The notes under the pieces are model-generated. The model made no database searches. It was given only the letters and a program-made list of their open reading frames with translations, and was not told where the DNA came from. A DNA stretch of 64,000 nt. Source: Candidula unifasciata (Eukaryota > Mollusca > Gastropoda > Stylommatophora > Geomitridae). The stretch spans positions 99,501 to 163,500 of the forward strand of contig CAJHNH020002702.1 of the NCBI GenBank assembly GCA_905116865.2. The letters are read 5' to 3'. This document shows, piece by piece, positions 10,701-21,838 of this stretch (positions within the stretch are counted from its first letter, which is position 1; each line of letters opens with the position of its first letter). The translations under genes were made by a program, and so were the position numbers.

Positions 10701-11589
10701 TCATCTAGTTGTATCCTACCATAACCACAGCTCATCAGCTCACAACCAATACCACAGCAAACCATGGCATGGGTAAAGCTTGGGCGACCATCCCCAACCC
10801 AGCGTTTTTTGTATATTGGGGAAATTCTGGAAGCTGCAAAGAGAAGATCGGCCTATGACAGTGGGAACAATTTGTAGAGACGATGGTGTGCGTATGACAA
10901 CAGACAAGGAGTAAGGGGAGGCTTTTCTCCATAGGTTTATAGCTCAGACAGATAATAATGATGTAGACATCAGGGATGCAGTTAGAAAGGAGCTAGCTGG
11001 CACCTTAAAGAATATGCATTATGAAGACATGATACGAGTAGAAGATATCAAACATATTTTGAAAAAGGCAAAAGACACTGCACTAGGTAGTCTTGTAATC
11101 TTAGTTTCAACTTCATAGCAAACGGTTCATCCTATCTTTGCTCCGCTCCTGTGCCAACGAAAAACACACAGAATGTTTATCACAATCCCTTGTGGAAAGA
11201 TTGACGGACTGCTGTCCCAGCATATCTAGCACACACTCGCATTAAAGCATACGGTAGCCATTCGAAGTGCTAACACAAACAGTTCGACATTAGAAATGCA
11301 GTTTATCATTGATGGTAACAGAAGTCCCCATCAGATCAGCAGTTGCCCACGCGATCAATTTTAATACGGGCACCACCAACATTGCACGACAGGCATCGTG
11401 CCATTTTCTGAATCTACAATTCACACCACGTTGGTCACAGTCGAAAACACATTCCAAATGAAATCCGCAGCTCACAGTGTCACGCCATGCATTCAACTCA
11501 GAAGCTGGGCGACGAAACTATATCCAGTCTACAAATGGAGCAAAATTGCATCAGCCACCGTCCGGCAGAAGCAAAAAAATTTGCCTCGG
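10701..11589. other. Unassigned region, possible LINE 5' part
   Basis: No clear gene. A frame around 10960-11090 (DIRDAVRKELAGTLKN and RVEDIKHILKKAKDTALG) has no repeat composition and could be a LINE remnant. I cannot name it. Confidence 0.35.
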
Positions 11590-12330
11590 CTCCGAACAGT
11601 GCCCCTGCCTGGTCTTTCTGCACTAGGGCCTGATGAGGTCAGGTATAGACACACGAAGGCTTTGAGCGATGTAGACATGGCAGGGATGGCAGACTGTTTT
11701 AACCAGAGCATTAGGACAGTATCAGTACCGCAGGACTGGGTGCACAGCTATCCAATCCCACTAATCATCATCATCAGGTGCCTTACCGACTGGCGTGGAC
11801 GATCATGCCTCTCCATAATCCACGATCTCCTGCAGAATGTATCAATTCGTGTGCCGACACACCTCCATGCCACGCAACAAGACTGTCAAGAATCTTCTCT
11901 CGTTGTCTTCCTCTATCCCTCCTTCCACAGATCTTTCCAGTGGTCACAACATGTTCTATTTTCCCTCTTCTCATAACATGGCCGAAAAATGATAACTGTC
12001 TCCTTTTGATGTCTGTGATAAGTTGTCTACGGGCTCCCGCCTCTTTCAAAACCTTTTGGTTGCTCTTTCTGGCTGTCCAAGGTATTCTAAGCATTCAATT
12101 GTTTGGCCTGCCTACCGATTGTCCAGGATTCACAGAAATATGTTAAAACTGGATGTATGTAGCAAGCCAATACCACTACCAAAACCTTTTAAGGATCATT
12201 CAAAGCTCGGTGGCTTTAGAATCATCACCTTACAAAACACATTTGGGAAGGTCTTGGAGAAGATAGTTGCCTTAAAGCTGCAAGAATTTTTGGAAAGGTT
12301 GAAGCTTCTTCTCCTGTTTCCGTCATCCAG
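11590..12330 (+). mobile_element. LINE reverse transcriptase N-terminal relic, split by insertion
   Basis: The + strand encodes the start of a non-LTR RT domain. DWVHSYPIPL ends at 11763, and the frame resumes after an insertion at 12179 with KPFKDHSKLGGFRIITLQNT then FGKVLEKIVALKLQEFLE. Joined, these match the RT motif 0-1 region (W...I.IPKP.KD......RPITL......E). A minus-strand LINE 3' end (11764-12166) interrupts it between 12-bp direct repeats. Confidence 0.75.
11764..12166 (-). mobile_element. Endonuclease-RT LINE 3' end, inserted with target duplication
   Basis: The minus strand encodes RQLITDIKRRQLSFFGHVMR, then GRRDRGRQREKILDSLVAWH and LWRGMIV. This is the conserved C-terminal tail of a common invertebrate endonuclease/reverse-transcriptase LINE. 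The 3' end runs into (ATG)n, seen as atcatcatcat at the left edge. Flanks ccaatcccacta (11752-11763) and ccaataccacta (12167-12178) form a 12-bp target duplication with one mismatch. The copy is strongly 5'-truncated. Confidence 0.85.
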
Positions 12331-12395
12331 AACCGTTCTCTCTATGCGCGCTTACCTTTATATAGCGGTAGGCAGCTGTGCAGTGGGTGTTTTAT

Positions 12396-12680
12396 CTCAC
12401 GAGCTTCTCGTGTGGGTTCTGGGGCCCCATTATGGGGGGGGGAGGGCAGGAAGAGGCCCAATGGCTCCCCAACAAGCTTGTAAGAGTCGAATAATTGTGA
12501 GCTTTCTTCGAAGTCAGAGTGCATCTGCCCGAGTGGCAAGAAACCACCAGCTGCACACAAATAAGCCAGTAAAACAGATGTGCACGCAAAACTCAGGCCC
12601 TAGTGCAAAGTCTAAATGGACGAACAACCAGGAATTTCCGCCGGAGCTTACAGCCGTTGAACGCAGAAGAAGAAAATCTC
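12396..12680 (+). mobile_element. SINE-A copy
   Basis: Contains cgtgtgggttctggggcccc, tgcatctgcccgagtggc, ccagtaaaacagatgtgc and the 3' end gttgaacgcagaagaagaa. It lies just after the split LINE RT relic. Confidence 0.85.
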
Positions 12681-13014
12681 AGCAGCGACACACATGTACG
12701 TCCTCACTTGGGCAATCTTGTATTTAGTGACCATGTCTGGCAGGTCGGGAATGTATCGTATTTAAATTACTGTATTTCCCAAAATAAAAAACGCACTTAT
12801 TTTCCAAAATATATCGGGTCACGTCCGACTTTAGCTACTGCTCGACCCCGCCGTGATTGGGTCTACACACGTGTATGCACTTTATACAATGGTAGTAGAT
12901 TTTTATCTAATCAATGAGCATGCTTAAAAAGATCAAGGCGGGGTACATACGGAAACAGTGGCTCCATCTGATTCAGTCCGCAGCAGTTTACAAAATCACT
13001 TTTATTTTTCTCCA

Positions 13015-13085
13015 AGTTATGTTGTTGTGAAAAGCAATGAGAGAGCAGACGCTATGGCTGGCAGTGCGACTATCAGGAATGGGCC
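13015..13085 (+). mobile_element. RNase H LINE fragment
   Basis: Short + strand translation VVVKSNERADAMAGSATI resembles the last RNase H motif (GNERAD..AG) of I-type LINEs. Very short and isolated. Confidence 0.45.
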
Positions 13086-13584
13086 CTCTATTGAAATTTT
13101 TTTTTTTTTTTACAATTTGATATTTTATGCTGGATCTAATAAGTGCAACTTAAAGAAAGATCAACGTTAATTATGCCATTGGTCAGAAATTTCCCATCCT
13201 TGTTTTATTTAAAAAAAAGAATATTAAAAAAAAATGAGATGTTGTGGAGATAATTGTGCAACATCAACTACCTAATGCTGAAAAACACCAGAAAAATTAT
13301 GGTTCAGAATTTCTGAAGAAAAATATAGAGATGAAAATCGAATTTTATTAGTATCAAAATGACTGCTTAGTCTTTTAGTATTGTCTCATTCCTCTACTGA
13401 GCAATTGTCTTTGTGAGAAACTGAGCTGCGGAAGGGAGTAATGAAATTGTTCAATAAAAATATAATAGACAAAGAAGTTTAGAAGTTTAATTCTAATCAA
13501 ATATAACGTAAGCTATTTTCCATATAAATATGAGTGTGTGTGAGTTTTATAATGTTTTAACATTTTTTTTTAAATTGCATTTTA

Positions 13585-14080
13585 TAAATTTGTTACCTTT
13601 TAGTGTACGTTTTTAGAAAACAATTTGGTACTATTTTCACAAATATTTCGGCAGCCCTGCTCGGCACCTGCCACAATTCTCATCTTATATTAGGAAGAGC
13701 TCTCTGTTCTTTCCTGATAAACAATTCAAAACTTAACATTGAGATTGAGTGTGCTTCGAACACCTTAGAGGCAGCTGCTACATTTTCTAGAAATATGACT
13801 GTTGTATTCTCTCACTATAACCGTTCAAAAGTAAAGAAACGATCGTTTGATACGATGCAGCATGTTAAGATAACAAAAGGCGCTGTCATGTCTCTGGTAA
13901 ATTTTTTTTTTAAAGTTGTTACTATTAATAATAGAATATTAAATTTAATAGTATTAGTATTATTTATTAATATTATTAATATTACTGAACACCGACGCAA
14001 GCCAAACTTACGGAAAGATATAAAACCGAACGAAAAATATATCAGCGAGTTTCACAAGATAACAAACTCATACAAAAGGT
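13585..14080 (+). other. Unassigned 159-codon open frame in AT-rich DNA
   Basis: An open frame runs from 13603 to 14082 and contains RSKVKKRSFDTMQHVKITKG. Residue composition up to about 13900 is more protein-like than the flanks. There is a possible acceptor (ccttttag, near 13605) and a donor-like gtaaat near 13897. I recognise no family. It could be an exon, a transposon remnant or chance. Confidence 0.25.
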
Positions 14081-14140
14081 GAACGTTGCGGCTTTAGAGC
14101 CATCGTCAGCACATACATAAATCAAACAAGCCAAACTACA
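14066..14140. repeat. Dispersed repeat shared with 53072-53140
   Basis: The segment with gttgcggctttagagccatc recurs in diverged form near 53095 (attgcgactacagagccttt), with matching flanks aaatcaaa. The family is unknown. Confidence 0.5.
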
Positions 14141-14809
14141 GTTCGCTGAGTGAATTACAAATGACAGTGAGACAACATTGCAGATATATATCATATCATC
14201 TATTTCAAGCGAACGAAAGAAGAAGAAAAAAAAAAGTCTCATCATTTACATTAATATAATCAAAACAATAACAGATGTCAAACTGTCCAGCATCTTCTCT
14301 CTGGGGCTTCCCTCTGCCTTTCACGCTTTCCTGATACCATGATGCACTTTAGTACTTTAGTTTTCTCCTTGTTATGATTTGATATGAATCTAGTCTAAGT
14401 CCCCCACAGGTGAATAGATGAACCATGAAACCAATCCATCCATAACACATTGTATTGACAGGGCTTGAGCTGAAATGATTCAGACTGTGGTGTAAAGCCA
14501 GTGAATTGACCTAAAGCAAAAGTATTTTTTCAAGCTTTTATTCCAGTATATATAGATATTTGCCACTACTCGCAGCCGATCATGAGGGGAGTAGACTGCA
14601 AGACCATTTAAACAGGCTAAGTTCAACATGCAGAATATATAATATGTATGTGAACAGTTGGGTCTATTCTACCCCCCCCCCCCCCCCAATCCTTTTCCAC
14701 ATCACAGTTTCTGAACTCTGCATCTCTAGGGACTACAAGCTCCCATGACAGTTTTTATTCTTCTTACACCTTCAGGTGGCAATCTGAATATTTTGAAATG
14801 AAATCAGCA

Positions 14810-15050
14810 GTCAACTTAAGGTTGTTGAAATCTCCACAGAGTTTGTCTTCAAAAGGAACGAGAATAAGGTTCTTTGTTCTGCATATTTTGAGCACTTTTG
14901 CAGCAAGTGTTTAGCCGTCATGTTTCTGTCTCCACAGTTACAGTCATCATTGTCTCCTATCTTTTGCTTATTGAAAAAGTGGTGTTTCAGCCGGTTGTGA
15001 CCTGTACAGAGTCTAAGGATCATTACTTGTTCTGTTCTGTCAAGGTGGTA
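14810..15050 (-). mobile_element. RNase H LINE C-terminal tail
   Basis: The minus strand gives EQVMILRLCTGHNRLKHHFF and then CNCGDRNMTAKHLLQKC. This is the zinc-knuckle-like tail (C-x-C...H...C) that follows RNase H in I/Jockey-like LINEs. 5'-truncated relic. Confidence 0.75.
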
Positions 15051-15079
15051 GTATGCATTTCCTCCTTGTGTCCTGGATG

Positions 15080-15345
15080 TGAGGAGCGGGTGGCTGAATG
15101 GTTAGAACCCTGGGCTCTCAAGCTGGAGACCTAGGTTCGATTCCTCGCTAAGACAGGGGTATTTTCTGTCGGGGGCAAAAGAAAATTCTCACCTGCACAG
15201 TTGTGGCGACAGCACTAGCCATGCGGCCGTAAATCCTCAAAGACCCTCCTGCCTACACCACAAAAGTGGTATAATAGAAGCAGCAATTGGCAATGACCTG
15301 AATGTTCAGAATCCCACTTGGTACTGTAAGTACTTCATATTAAAC
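15080..15345 (+). mobile_element. SINE-E, tRNA(Leu/Ser)-like head
   Basis: The first 65 bases resemble a tRNA gene, with an A-box-like ggtggctgaatggttagaa and a B-box-like aggttcgattcct. The body continues with gggggcaaaagaaaattctc, acctgcacag and gcagcaattggcaatgacct. The body recurs near 56545-56670, which argues for a SINE rather than a tRNA gene. Confidence 0.75.
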
Positions 15346-15629
15346 AAAGAAGAGACTGGCAGTAGATAAATGTCATGGTTACCCACAAGTGGATCATTTC
15401 ACCTTCTGACATTGAAATTTCTGCCAGCAAACATGACCTCAAAAACCAACCTCTTGGCTAAGGCATTATTAAATGTTTAAAATACACTATCGGGCCCAGC
15501 TGTTGCAGAGGGTCATTACTAAACGACACATCTCTGGTCTGTTTGTGAAAGCAGCTCGATCTGCTTCATCCCTCAATTAACCCTAAGGAGGCTGTCCTCT
15601 GAATCTGGTCTGCTTAGAATAAAGTTCTG

Positions 15630-15925
15630 TCTTCTTCTTCTTCTTCGCGTTCACCAGCTGTAAACTCCGGCGGAAAGTTCTGGTTGTTCGTCCACGTCTG
15701 GACTGCAGTCCTGTTCCAGAACCTGAGTTTTGCGTGTGTCAGTTTTACAGATCTGACTCATTTGTATGCAGACTGCTGGTTCCTTGCCTCTCAGGCAGAT
15801 GCACACCGACTTAGAAGGAAGCTCCCAATTTTTCGACTCTTACGACATGCTTTTGGGTAGGCAGTGGGTCTATTCTTGTTTTCCTTATAATAGGGTCCCG
15901 GAACCCACACGGGGGCGGGGGATTC
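15630..15925 (-). mobile_element. SINE-A copy with clean GAA tail
   Basis: Reverse orientation. The 3' tail appears as cttcttcttcttcttcgcgt, followed by ttcaccagctgtaaactc and, at the 5' end, ggaacccacacggg. This is among the better-preserved copies. Confidence 0.9.
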
Positions 15926-16125
15926 TGTCAGAAAGGATACAAAAGTGTTTCAAGAAAGCTGGATTTGTCACAACCCAAGGGTTTGTTGTTTTAGCTCCCA
16001 TTGGAGAGTCCCTAACCAAGGGCCGAATTTAAAGGAATAGTTTTTGAAGGTTTTATTGCAATGGAGGATGACCCCTATGCAATATACCACACTAAAAAGC
16101 GTTAAATACAATCAGTATAGATAGT

Positions 16126-16395
16126 TTGGGGGCCGTGTTAGCGCAGTCGATAGGAGACTCATTTTTAAATGCAGCTGCAACTCGCTACAGCCCACGGCCG
16201 ATGTTCGAAACTGGGCGGTTAACATTCTGGGGTAAATGGAGAAACGTCGCTGTAGCTATGGAGTTGCGTGTGGACGGCGACACAGGTGGACAGTTTCTTA
16301 TCAGCTGTCTGTACTGGTGGCAGAGCACTTATGGTTTATAACTGTGTGCAGTGACACCGATTCACATCTCCCGACTTTACCTTTACCTTTGGTAT
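16126..16395 (+). mobile_element. SINE-D, tRNA-like head
   Basis: The head ggccgtgttagcgcagtcga plus taggagactc resembles box A. The block cggccgatgttcgaaactgg resembles box B. The body includes tggggtaaatggagaaacg, cagtttcttatcagctgt and ends cccgactttacctttacctt. A second copy lies at 48050-48350. Confidence 0.8.
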
Positions 16396-16766
16396 AGATA
16401 GTTTTAGTATGGTTTCCGTCTTAACTATTGGTCATAATATCTGATGTTTTGACTGTCAGTGCACTTGCCTAAGGTTAATTGCAAATGAGAAGGCCTGAAT
16501 GACTAGTTATTTCCAGTGAGGCACCTGGCCAGACTGTACGTATTAACTGTAATAAACCAGACCAAGAAGGAATTTCCTTATTGATATTAACCAAAGTACA
16601 GCACAGCATAACAGTGCATGGAGCAGCAAGTGGAGTTGTAGAAGCAAGTGACGATGACACGGAAATCGCACTCCAAAACAAGAGGCTTCGATAATATGAT
16701 AATGTGATTAAAGCCAATTGCTGTTATATTTATATCCTTTGTTTGTTTTTTTTTAAATTCCTTCAG

Positions 16767-16880
16767 CTGCTGGTTCATTACAACTTTTTTCTGCGCTCCC
16801 TGCTGAAAGAGGCAAACATAGAAGCCAGAAACTGTCGTTCAAAGTTGACTAAAGGGGAGCATATCAGAGCAGTTGCCAAG
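16767..16880 (+). CDS. CENPW: CENP-W histone-fold exon
   Basis: CENP-W pairs with CENP-T through histone folds and forms part of the CCAN at centromeric chromatin, linking it to the outer kinetochore. This 38-codon exon follows TTCCTTCAG, ends at GTAAGT, and is in phase 0 at both ends. It encodes LLVHYNFFLRSLLKEANIEA, then the stretch LTKGEHIRAVAK. The match is to human CENPW LLVHLNCLLFVHRLAEES and VINKEHVLAAAK, spanning helices 2 and 3. The short basic N-terminal exon was not located between 7 and 16.7 kb. Confidence 0.87.
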
Positions 16881-17194
16881 GTAAGTGTAGTCATCATTCT
16901 AGCAACATTTGAAACCTTGTGTGTTTTTTTTGTTTCATTTCTCCCCATGGAAATTGCAGTCTGAAAGACGGTCACCTAGTGACTCAAAGAGCCACTATTT
17001 TGATACGTCCAGTAAAGCTTGTTCAGAAAAAAAGCTATATTGAAGCACCTGACAGTTAGGAGGTAACCTGTCTTCTCATTTGTGGGTTGGCTGGGAATGA
17101 ACTAGCATTGCACTTGGTCAGTTGTCTGCTGACTCCATTTATAGCCCTAAATTGAATCACCGTTCACTGTGGAGTTTAAAGGGCCCCATTTCTA

Positions 17195-17580
17195 GGGGAG
17201 ACAAAAATAGTGGACCTTCTGTCTTTAACAGTGACTAATAAAGGAATTTGCACTAAGGCACTCTGGAATTTGTGGAGGTCAAAAGAAATTAAAACTAACA
17301 CTAAATTAAAAATGTGTAATTCTAATGTCAGATCAGTATTGTTGTATGGAGCAGAAACATGGAGAACAACTAAGGCAATTACTAATAAACTACAAACATT
17401 CATTAACTGGTGCCTGGGCAGAAGTAGAGGGAATTAAATGGTAGGATAGAATCTTTTGGCCAGAAAGAACAACAGTGGAACGTAAACTCTATGGACCACT
17501 GAATGAACTAACGACAGTGAAATTTATACAAGAGTTGCATGTGATAGCGAATATTCTTTATAGAAAAATGGGCACTCTGT
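17195..17580 (+). mobile_element. LINE RT/tail relic in CENPW intron
   Basis: The + strand gives CNSNVRSVLLYGAETWRTTK and LQTFINWCLGR, a conserved RT C-terminal region. It is followed in another frame by RKLYGPLNELTTVKFIQEL, which resembles the tail at 38780-38840. Frameshifted relic. Confidence 0.75.
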
Positions 17581-17734
17581 AGGTAATGTGGTCAGTAACA
17601 TGCCGGCTGCCTTTACTTCCAAGGACTTTACCTGCTACCTGCTTAACCTACGACATAATTTGCCATCTATTATGATTACTTGTAGCTTACATTACACAAA
17701 TTGAACAGTTCTGTGATCTTCTTCTTCTTCTCTT

Positions 17735-18005
17735 CCACCTTGTACCTCATCGAAGTGTCAGGGGGAGATGTAATGTTCGTTGATGGGCTCTGTCAAGAGC
17801 ACTATTAAGACTGATGTTCATTTCTGTAAGGCTGTTCTTAATGCCATCACTTCATCTTTTCCGAGGTCTTCCAATCGCTCTATACCCGTTGTAACATTTT
17901 AGTATGGCTCGCTGTGGCGGATAGTACCAGGGCATTCTTGTTAGGTGTCCAAATCACTTCATTTGTTGTTCTTTGATGACCTGTAAGACTGGCTTTATTC
18001 CTAGG
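17735..18005 (-). mobile_element. LINE 3' tail relic
   Basis: The minus strand contains a WFGHL-like motif, GYRAIGRPRKR and ALDRAHQRTLHLPLTL. This is the GRPRKRW-type C-terminal tail of an endonuclease-RT LINE. It ends about 30 bp before the last CENPW exon. Confidence 0.65.
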
Positions 18006-18035
18006 ATAACTGCTGTTATTTCATGTCATTTTCAG

Positions 18036-18062
18036 AAAGTGCTACAAAAGTACAGGAGGTGA
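18036..18062 (+). CDS. CENPW: CENP-W terminal mini-exon
   Basis: After a TCATTTTCAG acceptor, nine codons AAA GTG CTA CAA AAG TAC AGG then AGG TGA encode KVLQKYRR and a stop. Joined in phase 0 to the previous exon this reads HIRAVAKKVLQKYRR, matching human CENPW HVLAAAKVILKKSRG at the same distance from the C-terminus. It is far too short for ordinary open-frame searches. Confidence 0.82.
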   Translation, partial: KVLQKYRR

Positions 18063-18372
18063 TGCATACAGCTCAAGATTTGGTGCTAGGATAAAGGAAC
18101 GTTCAATGATTAAGCTGCACACTTGTGGGGAAAATGTTTCTGTAATCATTTTGTGACCTGCACATCACAGCATAGTGACATGTGGTGGCGTTTTCTTTAT
18201 AACCTTTCTTTCCCAGAAAGTTGTACCTGTTCATTTCAAGTGTTCCTGTAATCATTTCCTTGTGCATGTAGCTTTTTTGCTGTTTCATTCAGTAAAATCT
18301 CTCGTAATTATGGTGTGGATATAAGAGCAAATTTTTGTTTACAAAACATACCTTTTGTTTAGTTTCATAAAT

Positions 18373-18378
18373 AATAAA
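18373..18378 (+). promoter_or_regulatory. CENPW: Possible CENPW poly(A) signal AATAAA
   Basis: AATAAA lies about 310 bp after the CENPW stop codon in AT-rich sequence. It is a plausible but unproven end of the transcript. Confidence 0.45.
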
Positions 18379-18489
18379 AAGAATTATTGAAATGATAATT
18401 GTATTTTTGACATGTATGAAATGTTTCTTCCTCTTTCTGTCATCCCTCAGTGTAACATGGGCTCTTAACTAGGTCGTATTTACATTTGT

Positions 18490-18690
18490 TCTTCTTCTTC
18501 ATTTAACTTTAGAATGGTGGTTGGCACATGGTGTGATTTACAGCTAGGCTGCCCTTTCTGTGATTTTTTTTAGCCCAATACATTCAGTTTTAGCAAATGT
18601 CTAATTCGTCGCCTTTTATGACATACTGGGTCAGGGAAGGGGTGCTGTGGGGGCCTTTTATTTCCTACGACATTTCCTGGTACCCTGTTA
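18490..18690 (+). mobile_element. SINE-G copy
   Basis: Family defined by tttacagctaggctg, a block like tttcagcaaatccttaatta and gcatgcttgttagg. Other copies are near 27940, 43640, 48370 and 63170. This copy includes the block cagctaggctgccc. The family has no clear tRNA head. Confidence 0.65.
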
Positions 18691-18924
18691 GGCTGGGTTG
18701 ACATGTGAGCCATAGGTTCAAACAGGACAAAGTCATTTTATGGCCTAAACAGAGGTCACATTTAGGTATTTAGGGAAAGTAAAGAGAGGCAGGGACAAGT
18801 GGACTACCTATTGGCACAAAACTTTCCTTAGCATTTTTGTTTATGATCTTGCCTTGTGGTTACAACATCGGGCTCTCCCATCCTGCAGGAGACCTATGAC
18901 AAGATGATGGAGTTTTTCTTTCAG

Positions 18925-19015
18925 GAAAGGGTGGTTCTGGAACAAGATTGAAGTCCAGAAACAACCAGAACTTTCTGCCAGAGTTTACAGCAGGTGATCC
19001 CGAAGAAGAAGAAAA
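18925..19015 (+). mobile_element. SINE-A 3' fragment
   Basis: Only the 3' part is present: ttctggaacaagattgaagt, aaccagaactttctgcc and a tail gatcccgaagaagaagaaa. Confidence 0.75.
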
Positions 19016-19857
19016 CACTAGATAGAAGATGTATTAAGAAGTTCAATATGGAAAACTCTACTGGGTGTATTTACCACTTCTGGGGCGATGTAGGACAAAA
19101 CAATTGTGAGCCTGAGGCTAGTGCAGTCACCACAAACTGTGCAGGTTTGGATTGTTATTTTTGCCCCAACACACACACACACACACAAAAACTTTAGAGA
19201 GGATCAAAACCAGGTTCCCAGCACTATAATCACTTGGCCAGTTGCCAGGCAAAAGAAACATTTCACAGCATGAAGTATATTCTTTGGCATAGACAGTCGC
19301 CAGTTGAGGTGATAGTTTTTAAGAGATGTATAGAGCCAGATCTGGTGTATTTAGGCAAATTATGCACAGTCAACAGATTCGTAGGAATTTATGTATGATG
19401 TGCAGAGATGTGTTTTTATAACTCCAAGGACAGATTTGGAAAAAAAAATAAAAATTAAGATACCCCAAAAGAAATTAATTCACAAAGAGAACAAAACCAC
19501 ATCAGAAGAGGCAGTCAACATTCTTTGGGCATGTCACAAGAAGAGGAATGTTGGATTATGTCATAAAAACAGTAAAGTTATAAGGAAACAGACACTGGAA
19601 ACCAAGAGAGAGAGAGAGGGGGGATGTTAAACAATTTAATTTGAAACATGGAGGAGCATCTTTATCAAAAGTTATTCAGCTTCCTGTACAGGTCCATGCT
19701 GGAGGAAACAGACCAGACCCACAGCCCCCCCCCCCCCCCCCCCCGACAAGTGTGTCAGAAAAAACAAATAATTAGGAATGTGTCGAAATCAGATGTGTCG
19801 GGCCAAAAGGCACAGATTTGGCAGCAACAATGTACCATCCACTCTTTTAACAATGTG
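19016..19857. other. Intergenic stretch with simple repeats
   Basis: Contains a CA run near 19170, a GA run near 19605 and a 20-bp C run near 19725. I see no gene or repeat family of the window. Confidence 0.5.
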
Positions 19858-20110
19858 TCACCCGCCAGCGTCTGTGGCTTTGGTGTTGCAATCACGCTTC
19901 GTCATTCTAATGTGTCGATTCTGATCCCAGCTGCAGGCGATCTGAAGCAGATTGGTTTCAACAGTGGTATCAAGAGCTGACCATTCAGAATTAATGACAA
20001 ACTGCTGAATGTAAAACTACTAAATGTAATCACTTCCTAGTGAAATCACAGCCCAAAAAATGCTATGGTTGGTTCTGCAACGTCCTGTAAAGAACTAATG
20101 ACTGACGTTC
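19858..20110 (+). mobile_element. SINE-C copy
   Basis: Shares with 32655 and 59173 the head gcgtctgtggctttggtgtt, the block tggtttcaacagtggtatca and the end caacgtcctgtaaagaacta. Diverged copy. Confidence 0.7.
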
Positions 20111-20844
20111 ACTGATAACATGAAGTGCCACCATTCGGATGAGAAACACCCACGTGCAAGTCCCAGAAATCTTGTTCAACCATTCGGTTATATTAGGGCC
20201 CCCAACAACAGCTGAGATGGGGCTTTAAAATTTAAAAAAATGAAAATTGTGTCGCATATTGGGACCGATCTCTAAAATGCAACTAATTCTAATAACTACC
20301 CTTTAACATTTTAAAAGTGAATGCAGAAAAATGACAGTACATGAGACAGAAGGCTGTGGGCGGACACGGCCAATGTTCACACCACATACTGCAGAAAAAT
20401 TAAAAGACAACAGTAATTAACCACTCGCCCAAGTTTTTATTTCACGTTTTTGGTCACATACAAGACATGACAAAATGTAAAACAATATAATTACATGACT
20501 GCGCCACTTAGAGCATAAAGCCAAAATGGTTAAAATTTGTGAACAAATAAGTAAGTTATTTCATAAGAGTAAAACATACTTTTTATGATCTGAGTTGAAA
20601 AATATACTTGTAAATCATAACTCTTAAAATACTTTATCAGCCATTGTCTGGGACTTATTTTTAAAGCTGTGTCTATCTCAGCACTACACTGATGAGAACA
20701 AATAATCATATATCTCTTAGGGACTGACTGAATACAAACCAAGGGACCGGCAAGGAGCAACACTAATTGCTATGTCACTGCATCTCTCTCTCTATAAAGT
20801 AAAACATTTAACACACACAAAATGGTGCTAGTATCATATTTTTA
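20111..20844. other. Intergenic stretch, nothing recognised
   Basis: AT-rich single-copy-looking DNA downstream of the RCN2-like gene. Part could be its 3' UTR. A TTTATT at 20436 would be a minus-strand poly(A) signal but is far from the stop. Confidence 0.35.
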
Positions 20845-21045
20845 TAGACCAATCATCATTCATGGGTTGATGTGATCAGCATCATGATAGCTGCCTTTAC
20901 TTCCCAGGATGCTAGCGGGTACCCATTTGAGGCTAGCTGGGCCTAACACCCAAGGTCAGTTTTGACAGAAACAAATCATTTTGATGCAGATATGAACTCA
21001 AGACCTTCAGGCCACCAAGTGAGCATCTTGCCATTATGTTACTGT
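20845..21045 (-). mobile_element. SINE-B copy
   Basis: Reverse orientation: gatgtgatcagcatcatgat, gcctttacttcccaggatgc, ctagctgggcctaacacccaaggtca and a tRNA-like head with gcatcttgcc at the right end. Diverged. Confidence 0.75.
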
Positions 21046-21838
21046 AGCTTTCAAATATATAACATACATACATATACACACGGATAGGTATCATTAAAAG
21101 TAAAAAAGATGGAATTCTTATAGTTTATAAGTTATAGTTATAGTTTGTTTTGTGCTCTTTTGATTTGAATTACTACTTGGTGGCCAGTAAGATACACAAG
21201 GTGTTGTATATCGTATATGTCAATCATGTTACTGACTCCAGTCTATTAAGACGTGACGGCAATCATGTCACTGACTCCAATCTAATTTCTCTTAGTAAGT
21301 TATAACGGAACTTACTAATATATAATATGTATTCTACTGCATAATAAAGCCTGATTAAGTCCTAACATGTGTGCATTTTGGAAAACAAGGCCCGTAGAGG
21401 CCCTTTAGATACCTCTGGCACATGGTTCTACTACTTTTCCTGCCTTCTGCTATGTTTTGGTTGCTATAACGCAACAGTCCACACCACGATAATTGGGCAC
21501 TGGTAATACCAAAAAAGAAAAAAAAAAATTTTTTTTTACAGAACACAACAAACTTTCACAAAAGCCGCCATTCAACAGCCCACATGTGCAAGAAATGCGA
21601 GGAGCAATCTGACTGGCCGGTATGATGACCAGCCAGCCAATCTATAGGCTAATATTATGAGCCGACAGATCGGCCTGGCCGTCCCTTTTTTGATTATTTT
21701 GTTGCTGGGCCAACAGATCGGCCCAGTAGTTCCCATAGGGTTAAAAAGAATAAAAATACCTCTGTGTTTTTTTCAACACATACCAGTAATAACAAATTAA
21801 ACTGTGCATACACATATTAAATGTCAAGAAATGTGGAT

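Noticed and set aside
15080..15150. A tRNA(Leu/Ser) gene, since A- and B-box-like sequences are well placed.
   Set aside because: The body that follows recurs at 56545, so it is the head of a SINE. I could not fold a full cloverleaf with a matched acceptor stem.
16955..17040. Alternative CENPW final exon after attgcag (SERRSPSDSKSHYFDTS).
   Set aside because: The exon at 18036 restores the conserved C-terminus with a better acceptor; this one has no match to the family.
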